NCBI GenBank assembly: GCA_964579795.1
Contig: CAZOHM010000015.1
Span: forward strand, 1 to 54,930
Reading direction: 5' to 3'
DNA from: JAEYFP01 sp964579795
Lineage (GTDB): Bacteria; Bacillota; Clostridia; Lachnospirales; Lachnospiraceae
Length of the DNA: 54,930 nt
This document shows, in pieces, positions 15,061 to 23,441 of this stretch (within the stretch, counting starts at the first letter, position 1; each line of letters starts with the position of its first letter). The notes beneath the pieces were generated by a model. It had not been told where the DNA came from and searched no databases. It saw only the letters and a program-made list of their open reading frames with translations. Made by a program: the position numbers and the translations under genes.

Positions 15061-17607
15061 TTATTTACTATAAGGTGTATGTTCAAGAGGCAGAACCGTC
15101 CTGAATTCACCGTCTAATTTATAATAAGCACCTTGTATTGCCGGAGCTGTCGGTATCGATGTGATTTCTCCGATTCCAATTGCACCGTAAGCTTCCTTAA
15201 TTCCGGCCTTTTCTATGATGATACTTTTTACATCAGGAACCTGGTTAGCACGAAGCAGACCAAGCGTTCCAAATTTCGCTGTAGGGACACAACTGGCAAG
15301 TGGGTATTTCTCTGTCAACGCATATCCCGTAGACATGATGACACCTCCCTCAATCTGACCTTCCACGCTTTTAGGGTTCACTGCCCTTCCAACATCATGT
15401 GCCGCCACAATCTGTGCAATCGTACCATCTTCATTCAGCACACATACCTGCGTTGCATACCCATAGGCAATATGAGAAACAGGATTTGGTACATCTGCTC
15501 CCATAGGGTCTGTCTTTGCAAAAAATTCTGACGTATATTCTTCATTCTCAAGCTCTTCCAATGTTCTGGTTTTCAGTGCTTCCTTCAGCTGTTCTCCTGC
15601 CAGTCGGACTGCCTCGCCGGTAATCAGTGTCTGTCTGGAGCCGGAAGTCGTTCCAGAATCAGGGGCAAGAGAAGTATTTGGAGCATGAAACACTACATGG
15701 GCACTGTCCAGTCCGACCGTTTCACAGAGAATCTGTACTGCAACTGTTCCCAGACCCTGTCCGATACAGGAAGCGCCTGTATAGATGTGTACGGTTTCAT
15801 TCTGCACACGCAGACGGCAGCGTCCTTTATCCGGAAGTCCTACACCTACACCTGCATTTTTCATAGCACAGGAAATTCCTGCATAGGAGCTTGCTTTATA
15901 TATCTCTTTTACAGCCTCCAGTGTTTCCACAAGTCCTGTAGAAGCGTCTGCGATTTGTCCATTCGGCAATACCTGTCCCGGCCTGATTGCGTTTCTGTAA
16001 CGAATCTCCCACGGTGAAATGCCAACCATCCCGGCAAGCAGATTGATATTGCATTCTGTAGCAAAGCAGGTCTGTGTCACGCCAAAACCTCTAAATGCTC
16101 CTGCTGGAGGATTATTTGTATAAACAGCCGTTCCGTCAATATCAATCACCTGGTAATTATATGGTCCTGCTGCATGCGTACATGCACGCTGCAAAACAGG
16201 TCCTCCAAGAGAGGCATAGGCACCTGTATCTGCAACAATTACTGCCTTCATAGCTGTAAGTCTTCCATTTTCATCACACGCTGTTGTAAAATCCATGCTC
16301 ATGGCGTGACGCTTTGGATGTACAATCAGACTGTCTTTCCTACTGAGCTTGACTTTTACAGGACGCTTGGATAAATAAGCAACAAGTGCTGCATGATGCT
16401 GCACAGTGACATCTTCTTTACCGCCAAAGCCACCACCAACCAGCTTATTTTCGACAATGACTTTTTCCTGCGGCAGTCCGAGCATTACTGCACATTCCCT
16501 GCGTGTATCATACGTACCCTGATCAGAAGAGTAGATATATACACCATCATCAAATGGTAATGCGATTGCTGCTTCCGGCTCTAAAAATGCATGCTCTGTA
16601 AACGGTGTTTCATAATGCCTTGTAACCTTATATTTTGATGCAGCAATTACCTCATCTGCATTTCCTCTGACCAAGTGCTCATGTGCAAGTACATTTCCGC
16701 CCTCATGAAGTGGTGGTGCCCCCGGTGCAAGTGAATCCTTCGGAGAAGTCATAGGTACTAATTCTTCATACTCTATCTGAACAAGCGCTTTTGCATTTTC
16801 CACAATTTCCGGAGATTCCGCTGCTACAATACAAATGGCGTCTCCCAAATATCTTGTACAGTCTGAAACAGCAATCATTGTATCCCAATCCTGCTTTAAA
16901 TGACCTACCTTATTGCTTCCCGGAATATCCTTTGCAGTATATACCCCAACTACTCCGGGGCATGCAAGTGCCTCTTCTGTATGAATGGCTTTCACACGTG
17001 CTCGCGGATAAGCAGCTCTTACGGCACTGGCATATATCATGCCTTCAAGTTCTACATCATCTACATAATTCCCTATTCCAAGAACCTTTTCCTTTACATC
17101 AATTCTATGGAAGAGACTTCCGACAGCAGCCGGTTTTTCTTTAGGAATTTCATTTCCTGACAGCAGCATTTCTGCTGCAAGTACTATTGCATCAATTATT
17201 TTCTTGTACCCTGTACACCGGCATATATTATTTTTTATTGCATTGGCTATTTCTATTCTGGAGGGACTGGGATTTACATCGAGTAAAGCTTTTGCACAAA
17301 TGACCATTCCCGGAATACAGAATCCGCATTGCACAGCTCCTGCTTCTCCAAATGCGTATACATACACATTTTTTTCCCGTTCACTTAAGCCTTCCACTGT
17401 CAGAATTTCCTTTCCTTCAAATTTGGAAAGCATCTGCACGCAGGTTTTGACCGGTCTCCCATCTATGAGCACCGTACAGGTTCCGCATGCACCCTCACTG
17501 CACCCATCCTTGACGGATTTCAGCTTCAGGTCATCACGCAGAAAGCGCATTAGCTTTTTGTCCTGATTCACTTGGTATTCCTGCCCATTCACTTTACAGG
17601 TTATCAT
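15061..17607 (-). CDS. Selenium-dependent xanthine dehydrogenase, fused iron-sulfur and molybdenum domains
   Basis: This 848-residue chain joins an N-terminal [2Fe-2S] part to a molybdopterin part. The first cluster uses Cys36, Cys41, Cys44 and Cys56, the second Cys94, Cys97, Cys129 and Cys131. The Mo domain starts at about residue 163 with VKEKVLGIGNYVDD and includes GGGFGGKED, GAFRGFGVTQ, SCIGQGLGTVAVQI and GIGEITSIPTAPAI near the end. There is no FAD domain. The layout is that of the selenium-dependent xanthine dehydrogenase family (XdhD-like). It is probably the purine hydroxylase that acts with the YqeB/YqeC system. Without FAD it must pass electrons to another partner. A GAGGTGGAG site precedes the ATG. 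Confidence 0.9.
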   Translation of the reverse strand: MITCKVNGQEYQVNQDKKLMRFLRDDLKLKSVKDGCSEGACGTCTVLIDGRPVKTCVQMLSKFEGKEILTVEGLSEREKNVYVYAFGEAGAVQCGFCIPGMVICAKALLDVNPSPSRIEIANAIKNNICRCTGYKKIIDAIVLAAEMLLSGNEIPKEKPAAVGSLFHRIDVKEKVLGIGNYVDDVELEGMIYASAVRAAYPRARVKAIHTEEALACPGVVGVYTAKDIPGSNKVGHLKQDWDTMIAVSDCTRYLGDAICIVAAESPEIVENAKALVQIEYEELVPMTSPKDSLAPGAPPLHEGGNVLAHEHLVRGNADEVIAASKYKVTRHYETPFTEHAFLEPEAAIALPFDDGVYIYSSDQGTYDTRRECAVMLGLPQEKVIVENKLVGGGFGGKEDVTVQHHAALVAYLSKRPVKVKLSRKDSLIVHPKRHAMSMDFTTACDENGRLTAMKAVIVADTGAYASLGGPVLQRACTHAAGPYNYQVIDIDGTAVYTNNPPAGAFRGFGVTQTCFATECNINLLAGMVGISPWEIRYRNAIRPGQVLPNGQIADASTGLVETLEAVKEIYKASSYAGISCAMKNAGVGVGLPDKGRCRLRVQNETVHIYTGASCIGQGLGTVAVQILCETVGLDSAHVVFHAPNTSLAPDSGTTSGSRQTLITGEAVRLAGEQLKEALKTRTLEELENEEYTSEFFAKTDPMGADVPNPVSHIAYGYATQVCVLNEDGTIAQIVAAHDVGRAVNPKSVEGQIEGGVIMSTGYALTEKYPLASCVPTAKFGTLGLLRANQVPDVKSIIIEKAGIKEAYGAIGIGEITSIPTAPAIQGAYYKLDGEFRTVLPLEHTPYSK

Positions 17608-17663
17608 CCGGCTCCACCTCTCTATCCCGATCTATATCATTTATTCTGTATACTTTATTTCAA

Positions 17664-18473
17664 CTATCCGATATGCTCATATGCACAAACTGCTTCCAGC
17701 ACCCCTCCGCCAACAGCTCTTGCCTTATCAGAAATCGTAAAGCAATGTGCTCTCTCACATCTGGCATCAATGTCACCCGACTTCATTCCGCTGCTTACAA
17801 TCACACCTTCCTGCAGCATGCCACGAACAATTCCACTCATTTTGGCATATATCGGAATCGGTGTCACAGATGATTGCTCTGGTCTGACATATGCCACAAG
17901 CTGTCCTTTCTCGACCATATCTCCGATTGAAGCAATTGGTTCGAAGACGCCGTCAGCTTCTGCCCTTATCAAACGTTCTGTTGTGTAACCGCCTATATTT
18001 CCGGGTATCCCTGTATTCGGTATCGCACTACCATTTGTAATTACTCTTCCAAGGTAGTGTCCTCTTTTCGTTTCAATCACTGCATGGCAGTCTGTTCCTG
18101 CTGTAAATCCTGGTCCAACACCGATTACATAATCTGCATCTGACAGCTTTGTACCAAGATTCTTCTTTGCTAGAATTGCATCTACAATTACCTCTGGTTT
18201 CCAACGGTGCAGAATCTTTGCCATCGGATCCACAACAACTGCAATCCTGCCACTTGCGATTGTTGCCTCAGCCTCTTCAACGTTTTCTGCAAGCTCAGCT
18301 GTCACATCCTCCACAATACAGATTTTATCATACACTGCCTGCGAAAATGCAACTGTTCTCCTGACAGTTGTCGGAGTTTCAATTTCTGTCATTATAATTT
18401 CATAGCCGGCTTTATACAGCCGGTGCGCAATTCCGGTTGCCAGATCTCCGGCACCTTTTATTAATATTTTCAT
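17664..18473 (-). CDS. yqeB: Selenium-dependent molybdenum hydroxylase system protein YqeB
   Basis: This 269-residue protein has an N-terminal Rossmann-like motif ILIKGAGDLATGIAHRL, the VDPMAKIL block, VIGVGPGFTAGTDCHAVIET and a C-terminal GDIDARCERAHCFTISDKARAVGGGVLEAV stretch, as in the EF2563/YqeB family. The family always accompanies selenium-dependent molybdenum hydroxylases and is thought to help place labile selenium on the cofactor. Its precise chemistry is unknown. The start at 18473 is one base after the yqeC stop (TGAAATG), so the two are coupled; a longer in-frame start at 18491 would lie inside yqeC. Confidence 0.92.
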   Translation of the reverse strand: MKILIKGAGDLATGIAHRLYKAGYEIIMTEIETPTTVRRTVAFSQAVYDKICIVEDVTAELAENVEEAEATIASGRIAVVVDPMAKILHRWKPEVIVDAILAKKNLGTKLSDADYVIGVGPGFTAGTDCHAVIETKRGHYLGRVITNGSAIPNTGIPGNIGGYTTERLIRAEADGVFEPIASIGDMVEKGQLVAYVRPEQSSVTPIPIYAKMSGIVRGMLQEGVIVSSGMKSGDIDARCERAHCFTISDKARAVGGGVLEAVCAYEHIG

Positions 18474-18474
18474 T

Positions 18475-19161
18475 TCACTCTTTCCAATCATTTATAACTG
18501 CAAAATAGTCCATTGTATCTTGGACAGATTTCTTCAGACCTTTGTCAGAAAACGCTATTTTTACAAGATCCTGTAACTCAATTTCGTCTGTCACTGTCTT
18601 TTCAAGAAGCACTGCAGTCAGCTGTGGTCTGTGACAGCAATCCTTTATCGTCCTGTGAATTGCCGTACTTGAAAGAACTCCTATCACTGTGTCTGTTTTC
18701 TCCAAAATAACAGGCTCATGCTCTGCGGGAACCTTGCAGGGCAGCTGCTTTGATCCGTCAGCCTCAATCAATACCGGACATCCACTGTGAAACATATTTT
18801 GAAATACTGCTGCCTCTGGTGCAGTCAGCTTTTGATCATTTGAAAAATTTCTGTCGTGTGCCGCTACATAAATGATATTTTCGTCCGGATAAAAATCACA
18901 TAGCTGCATTGTATCTGACAACTCATCAGTATAATACACAGGATGTTCATTGGGCTTCCTGATATGTGTCGTCGTTGTCAAATAAACCCGTTTACCCACT
19001 GCATCATATTCATCTGCCAATGCTTTAATCAATGTAGTTTTTCCACCTGCACCGACAACCGATACGACAGGTGCTTTTTTGTCCATCAGTCCAAAAGCAG
19101 CTCGAAAATGCCCTGGCTCAATATAAGAATCCTGATCATACTTTCTGTAATAGTATCTCAT
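18475..19161 (-). CDS. yqeC: Selenium-dependent hydroxylase accessory protein YqeC
   Basis: This 228-residue P-loop protein has the nucleotide-binding motif VGAGGKTTLIKALA at about residues 37-50, then VYLTTTTHI and VLIEADGSKQLPCKVPAEHEPVI, all typical of YqeC. It is presumed to use nucleotide hydrolysis in maturing the selenium-containing molybdenum cofactor; no direct function is known to me. It is the first gene of the transcript running through yqeB, both xanthine dehydrogenases and guaD. A GGAAGG site and a predicted promoter with an extended -10 lie upstream. Confidence 0.92.
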   Translation of the reverse strand: MRYYYRKYDQDSYIEPGHFRAAFGLMDKKAPVVSVVGAGGKTTLIKALADEYDAVGKRVYLTTTTHIRKPNEHPVYYTDELSDTMQLCDFYPDENIIYVAAHDRNFSNDQKLTAPEAAVFQNMFHSGCPVLIEADGSKQLPCKVPAEHEPVILEKTDTVIGVLSSTAIHRTIKDCCHRPQLTAVLLEKTVTDEIELQDLVKIAFSDKGLKKSVQDTMDYFAVINDWKE

Positions 19162-19209
19162 GGATTATACCTTCCACATCCTTTACTTCATCTATCGTAT
19201 ATCTATCTC

Positions 19210-19218
19210 ATTATACCA
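19210..19218 (-). promoter_or_regulatory. Predicted extended -10 promoter for the yqeC-to-yqxD operon
   Basis: On the minus strand TGG-TATAAT (19218 to 19210) is a perfect -10 hexamer with a TGn extension, about 50 bases before the yqeC start. No good -35 box is visible, which is usual for extended -10 promoters. It lies just after a terminator that closes the xpt-mocA unit. Confidence 0.55.
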
Positions 19219-19260
19219 TGCGCGATGCTTATGACACCATATAATCGACAGATAATTTAC

Positions 19261-19300
19261 AAAAAAAGAAGAATTAATGATTGGTTCCATCAACTCTTCT
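19261..19300 (-). terminator. Intrinsic terminator at the end of mocA
   Basis: On the minus strand a 14-base stem (19287-19300 with 19267-19280, three G-U pairs) with a 6-base loop is followed by seven T residues at 19261-19267. It overlaps the last codons of the mocA-like gene. It should end most transcripts that start at xpt. Confidence 0.75.
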
Positions 19301-19898
19301 TTGAGTAATCAATATCTATTAGTTCATTTGGATCATTTACAGGAAATTCTCTTAGTTCCTCCGGATGTGTCGTAAAAATCTGTCTGCCACCCATATCACC
19401 TGTCAAGTCTAACAGCTCCTGTCGGTATTTCTTATGAAAAATAACAGGATTTCCTCTGTGTGCTCCTGCCCTCATGCATAATATCCCTCTTGGATTTTCC
19501 GCATATACCGAAAGCATATGAAGCAATGTCTCTTTCTTAAGATAAGGCTCATCCGCCACACAAAACATATACGCATCTGCCTTAGCATGCGACCTACAGT
19601 CTGATAAGATTCCAAGCTTAATCGAAGAAGAAATCCCCATCTTGCTATGTAGGTTTTTGACACAGGTCAGATTCTTTGTTCTCCCTGCCATTTCACTAAC
19701 ATACTGTTCAATTTCATCAAACTGGGTAACTACAGTTATCCCACTAAGCAACGCACAAGCCTTTTGTGCATCAATCAGCATATCCAATCCATGTCTGAAT
19801 AATGCTTTTCCGTCTACATCATGCAGCAGCTTGTTACTTCCAAACCGTTGTCCAAATCCTGCTGCCAGATAAATTGCTTTGATATTAATTGTCTGCAC
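19290..19898 (-). CDS. mocA: MobA-like NTP transferase, probable molybdenum cofactor cytidylyltransferase
   Basis: This 202-residue nucleotidyltransferase has the N-terminal signature AIYLAAGFGQRFGSNKLL and the VADEPYL motif for metal and nucleotide binding. It resembles MocA and E. coli YgfJ, which attach CMP to molybdopterin for xanthine-dehydrogenase-type enzymes. In this setting it probably supplies the cytosine dinucleotide cofactor for the XDHs downstream. Translation appears to begin at a GTG at 19898, which overlaps the 3' end of xpt by 14 bases; an AGGTGA site lies about 10 bases before it. The overlap implies coupling to xpt. Confidence 0.87.
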   Translation of the reverse strand: MQTINIKAIYLAAGFGQRFGSNKLLHDVDGKALFRHGLDMLIDAQKACALLSGITVVTQFDEIEQYVSEMAGRTKNLTCVKNLHSKMGISSSIKLGILSDCRSHAKADAYMFCVADEPYLKKETLLHMLSVYAENPRGILCMRAGAHRGNPVIFHKKYRQELLDLTGDMGGRQIFTTHPEELREFPVNDPNELIDIDYSKKS

Positions 19899-20469
19899 GA
19901 AATACTATTTCACCTGTTTCTGCGTTCATACTGTCCACAATGGCAAGTGACTCCAAATGAATTCCTTTAGAGCGAATAACCTCACCACCTACCTGAAATC
20001 CTTTTTCAATTGCAATGCCTGCTCCAACCAGTGTCGCACCGGCATCCTCAACAAGCTGCGTAAGTCCCTCCAAAGCCTTTCCGTTTGCAAGGAAATCATC
20101 TATAATCAGCACTTTATCATCAGGACCTAAAAACTGCTTTGATACAATAATATCATATACTCTTCCGTGGGTAAAGGATTCCACCTTTGATGTATATACA
20201 TCTCCTGCAATATTTTTTGTTTTGGACTTTTTGGCAAATACAACCGGTACTTTAAAATACTGAGCTACTATACAGGCAATTCCTATCCCGGAAGCTTCTA
20301 TTGTCAATATCTTTGTAATCTCAGATGTAGCAAACCGTTTTTGAAATTCCCGCCCCAATTCACAAAATAGTGGAATATCCATCTGATGATTCAGGAAGCT
20401 GTCTACCTTTAAAATATTTCCCGGTCTTACAACACCATCCTTGCGTATTCTGTCCTCTAATAATTTCAT
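19885..20469 (-). CDS. xpt: Xanthine phosphoribosyltransferase
   Basis: This 194-residue phosphoribosyltransferase matches B. subtilis-type Xpt in length and motifs: MKLLEDRIRKDGVV at the start, LTIEASGIGIA, and the PRPP-binding loop VLIIDDFLANGKAL. It makes XMP from xanthine and PRPP. It lies at the head of the purine island, so xanthine from guanine deaminase can be either salvaged or broken down. In many Firmicutes xpt is controlled by a guanine riboswitch, but the 88 bases upstream contain no such fold. A promoter with TTGCAA and TACTAT is present instead. Confidence 0.95.
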   Translation of the reverse strand: MKLLEDRIRKDGVVRPGNILKVDSFLNHQMDIPLFCELGREFQKRFATSEITKILTIEASGIGIACIVAQYFKVPVVFAKKSKTKNIAGDVYTSKVESFTHGRVYDIIVSKQFLGPDDKVLIIDDFLANGKALEGLTQLVEDAGATLVGAGIAIEKGFQVGGEVIRSKGIHLESLAIVDSMNAETGEIVFRADN

Positions 20470-20509
20470 ATGTCTTCCCCTTCGCGCGCATGTCTTATTT
20501 AGTACTTAA

Positions 20510-20538
20510 ATAGTAATACAAAAAAAATGGATTTGCAA
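20510..20538 (-). promoter_or_regulatory. Predicted sigma-A promoter of xpt-mocA
   Basis: On the minus strand TTGCAA (20533-20538), a spacer of exactly 17 bases rich in T, and TACTAT (20510-20515) lie about 40 bases before the xpt start codon. The transcript leader would be only about 33 bases, too short for an aptamer. Confidence 0.6.
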
Positions 20539-20557
20539 TCGGAAAAACACGGTTCTT

Positions 20558-22846
20558 TCACATTGATAAGCTATTCAGTTTTGTAATCACTTCCTGTAAA
20601 TCCTCATGAGTGATTGCTCCGCATCCAAAGCTGATCATCTGTCTGAGTGGCATGTCCTGATACATCGCTGCATTCATCTCTTCTGTAATTGCCTCGTTAG
20701 CAGATTCCTCTTCCTCTGAAGATATGATTGTACTAACTTTTTCATAGCGTGATTTCAAGTCTTTTATAATGTCTGCTGTCTCCGGTTTCTTTAACAGTTC
20801 ACCAACTGTACTGTTTTCATCATAAGTTGCCTTTATCTTTTCAGAAGAGCTTACATAGACTGTCGTACTGCAGATGATGTCTCGTGCATTTTGTCCAATC
20901 TCTATAGAGAACTCTCCATCCTCTACATACCATTCAGATATTCCTGTATGATAATAAGCAAATGCACGCTTTCCAAGTGAAAAACTTACCGTTGTTGTTT
21001 CACCCGGATTAAGGGAAACCTTTTCAAAGCCTTTCAGCTCCCTGATTGGCCGCTTCACCGTACTTTCTATGTCGCCGACGTAAAGCTGTACAACCTCTTT
21101 TCCAAAGCAGCTTCCGGTATTTGTCACATCCACACTGACCTTCAGTTCCTCTTTATCTGTCAGCTCCTCTTTATCTACACGAAGATTGGAATACGCAAAA
21201 GCAGTATAGGAAAGTCCATAACCAAACGGGAAAAGTACCGGCATATGCTTTGACACATAATAACGATATCCGACAAATACACCTTCTTTATATTCAACTG
21301 TGTTTGTATCTCCACTATAAAACAAATATGACGGATTATCTTCCATTCGAAGAGGGAATGTCTCTGCAAGTCTTCCACTCGGATTGACCTCTCCATACAA
21401 CACATCCACTGTAGCAGCACCAACAGCCTGTCCGCCAAGATAAGTTTCCAGAATACCCTGTACTGTACAAGCCCACGGCATTTCCACAGGAGCTCCATTG
21501 TGAAGTACAACAATTGTCCTCTTCTGTACCTTTGTAATGGCTTCTAACAGCTTGTTCTGGCATTCCGGCATCTGCATATGACTGCGGTCATAGCCTTCTG
21601 ATTCATAGGAATCCGGAAGACCGGCAAAAATCACTGCTTTGTCTGCTTTTCTGGCAGTCTCCACCGCTTCTTCAAAAAGAATACTGTCTATTTCATCACT
21701 GTCTGTATGATAACCCTTTGCAAAAGTTACATTTGAATTCCCTGACAGCTGCTGTTTGGCAGACACATACTTCGTTGAATTAATGTGGGAGCTTCCGCCT
21801 CCCTGATATCTTGGACATTCTGCAAATGCACCAATTAATGCGATTTTCTCATCCTTCTTAATCGGAAGTACCTCATTCTCGTTTTTTAACAATACCATGC
21901 AGTCAGCCGCAGCTTTTCTTGCAAATGCATGATGCGCTTCCTTGTCCCAAGCAGTCTCCAGCTTTCTGTTTTCTGTATATCGAAATACCATGTCGAGTAT
22001 TCTCTCTACTGTCTGATCAAGCACTGCTTCATCAAGCTTTCCACTTTTTACTGCTTCAACAATACAGGCATCATTTACTCCACCGGAGGCCGGCATTTCC
22101 AGATCCAGACCGGCTTCAATTCCTTTTGTCCTGTCACGCACAGCTCCCCAGTCACTGACTACACATCCCTCAAAGCCAAGACTGCCTCTAAGAATATCTG
22201 TAAGAATATGCTTACTTTCAGAAACCTGTTCTTTGTTTACAAGATTATAGGAACACATCACTGTCCATGGCTGTGCTTCAGAAACTGCTCCTTCAAACGC
22301 CGCCAGATAAATTTCTCTCATCGTTCTTTCATCTATTTCAGAGCTGGATGTATTCCTGCGCTTTTCCTGATTGTTTGCCAAAAAATGCTTTATACTTGTT
22401 CCGACATGCTTGCTCTGCACACCTTTGATATGGTTTTTTGCCATCTCAGTAGCAAGAAGCGGATCTTCGGAAAAATATTCAAAATTACGTCCGCAAAGCG
22501 GCGAACGCTTAATATTTACTGCCGGTCCCAGAAGAACGCTGACATTCTCTGCCTGGCATTCCTCCCCAAGTAATTCTCCTATATGATAAATCAAATCACG
22601 GTCAAAAGAAGCTGCTGTTGCACAGCCTGTTGGAAAACAGACAGCCTTAATACTTTCATTAACGCCCAGATGATCTGCTCCCAAATCCTGTTTCCTTAAT
22701 CCGTGAGGTCCATCGCTGACCATAATAGCCGGTATACCCAGACGCTTCACTGCCTTTGTATGCCAAAAATCCTCTCCTGAACACATTCCGGCCTTTTCTT
22801 CCAGCGTCATTTGTGAAACTAATTCTATGATTTTTTCCTTCTCCAT
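20558..22846 (-). CDS. Glycoside hydrolase family 3 beta-glycosidase
   Basis: This 762-residue cytoplasmic enzyme has no signal peptide. The GH3 N-terminal barrel includes SDGPHGLR, GRNFEYFSEDP, KHF at 152-154 and the nucleophile Asp232 in VVSDWGAV. The C-terminal alpha/beta domain and a fibronectin-III-like domain (VSVDVTNTG ... VQLYVGD) follow. A helical tail of about 85 residues (STVGELLKKPETADII onwards) extends beyond the usual end; such tails occur in other Lachnospiraceae GH3 enzymes as I recall. The substrate is probably a beta-glucoside or beta-xyloside but cannot be settled. It has its own promoter, divergent from an HxlR regulator that may control it. Confidence 0.92.
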   Translation of the reverse strand: MEKEKIIELVSQMTLEEKAGMCSGEDFWHTKAVKRLGIPAIMVSDGPHGLRKQDLGADHLGVNESIKAVCFPTGCATAASFDRDLIYHIGELLGEECQAENVSVLLGPAVNIKRSPLCGRNFEYFSEDPLLATEMAKNHIKGVQSKHVGTSIKHFLANNQEKRRNTSSSEIDERTMREIYLAAFEGAVSEAQPWTVMCSYNLVNKEQVSESKHILTDILRGSLGFEGCVVSDWGAVRDRTKGIEAGLDLEMPASGGVNDACIVEAVKSGKLDEAVLDQTVERILDMVFRYTENRKLETAWDKEAHHAFARKAAADCMVLLKNENEVLPIKKDEKIALIGAFAECPRYQGGGSSHINSTKYVSAKQQLSGNSNVTFAKGYHTDSDEIDSILFEEAVETARKADKAVIFAGLPDSYESEGYDRSHMQMPECQNKLLEAITKVQKRTIVVLHNGAPVEMPWACTVQGILETYLGGQAVGAATVDVLYGEVNPSGRLAETFPLRMEDNPSYLFYSGDTNTVEYKEGVFVGYRYYVSKHMPVLFPFGYGLSYTAFAYSNLRVDKEELTDKEELKVSVDVTNTGSCFGKEVVQLYVGDIESTVKRPIRELKGFEKVSLNPGETTTVSFSLGKRAFAYYHTGISEWYVEDGEFSIEIGQNARDIICSTTVYVSSSEKIKATYDENSTVGELLKKPETADIIKDLKSRYEKVSTIISSEEEESANEAITEEMNAAMYQDMPLRQMISFGCGAITHEDLQEVITKLNSLSM

Positions 22847-22878
22847 ACCAACTGCTCCTTTCGGCTTTGTCTTGATTT

Positions 22879-22907
22879 AACGTAGCATACCACCACATTC
22901 CTGTCAA
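22879..22907 (-). promoter_or_regulatory. Predicted promoter of the GH3 gene
   Basis: On the minus strand a consensus TTGACA (22902-22907) is followed after 17 bases by TACGTT (22879-22884), with TGC just before the -10. It lies about 35 bases before the GH3 start. Confidence 0.55.
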
Positions 22908-22912
22908 TATAT

Positions 22913-22941
22913 CTGACAGCTTAGTCAAACCATGATATACT
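22913..22941 (+). promoter_or_regulatory. Predicted promoter of the HxlR-type regulator
   Basis: CTGACA (22913-22918), a 17-base spacer and TATACT (22936-22941) lie about 65 bases before the regulator start. Downstream, TACC-N14-GGTA (22960-22981) is a weak inverted repeat that might be an operator. The two divergent promoters nearly abut, so one regulator site could act on both. Confidence 0.5.
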
Positions 22942-23005
22942 GCTAATTAAAGAGTCATTACCGAACTAGCTCTTATGGTAGTTTTTATATATGGAGGTAC
23001 TTACT

Positions 23006-23380
23006 ATGAAGCTTCGTGAAACTTACACATGTCCGCTTGAAATTGTTCATGATATTATAAAAGGAAAATGGAAGCCCATTATCATTTTCCAGCTGAGAAA
23101 CGGCGAATGTTCTTTTTCTTCGCTGCTGCACGGCATTTCCGGCATCAGTGAAAAAATGCTCTTAGAGCAGCTAAAAGAATTACAGGAATTTGGTCTGCTT
23201 GATAAATATTCTTATGAAGGATATCCACTGAAGGTTAGTTATTTCTTAACCGAACGGGGACAAAAAATGCTGTCTGCAGTCAAAATCATGCAGGAAATCG
23301 GCATTGATTACATGGTAGAGCATTCCATGACAGATGTTCTGGATCAAAAGGGAATCTGCTACTTACAAAAAAGTAAGTAA
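23006..23380 (+). CDS. HxlR family winged-helix transcriptional regulator
   Basis: This 124-residue DNA-binding protein has the HxlR pattern: CPLEIVHDIIKGKWKPIIIFQLRNGECSF, then a winged helix with GISEKMLLEQLKELQEFGLLDKYSYEGYPLKVSYFLTERG. The Cys near the N-terminus is typical and in some members senses reactive electrophiles or disulfide stress. The ATG at 23006 follows a GGAGGT site; the longer in-frame start at 22991 does not have one. It lies 61 bases before a cysteine hydrolase gene and divergent from the GH3 gene. The hydrolase is the likelier target. Confidence 0.9.
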   Translation: MKLRETYTCPLEIVHDIIKGKWKPIIIFQLRNGECSFSSLLHGISGISEKMLLEQLKELQEFGLLDKYSYEGYPLKVSYFLTERGQKMLSAVKIMQEIGIDYMVEHSMTDVLDQKGICYLQKSK

Positions 23381-23390
23381 TTTACACAAC

Positions 23391-23437
23391 AAACTCCTTT
23401 CTGTATGATGAAATCAAATCAAAACAGAAAGGAGTTT
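23391..23437 (+). promoter_or_regulatory. Perfect 14-base inverted repeat covering the hydrolase ribosome site
   Basis: AAACTCCTTTCTGT (23391-23404) is exactly complementary to ACAGAAAGGAGTTT (23424-23437), with a 19-base loop. The right arm contains the whole AAAGGAG ribosome-binding site of the cysteine hydrolase that starts at 23442. In RNA the site would be buried; in DNA the repeat could be an operator for HxlR. The lack of a T-run makes it a poor terminator. Confidence 0.7.
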
Positions 23438-23441
23438 TACT

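Noticed and set aside
20470..20557. Guanine riboswitch expected before xpt
   Set aside because: The gap is 88 bases, and the promoter occupies it. None of the conserved loop sequences of the purine aptamer is present.
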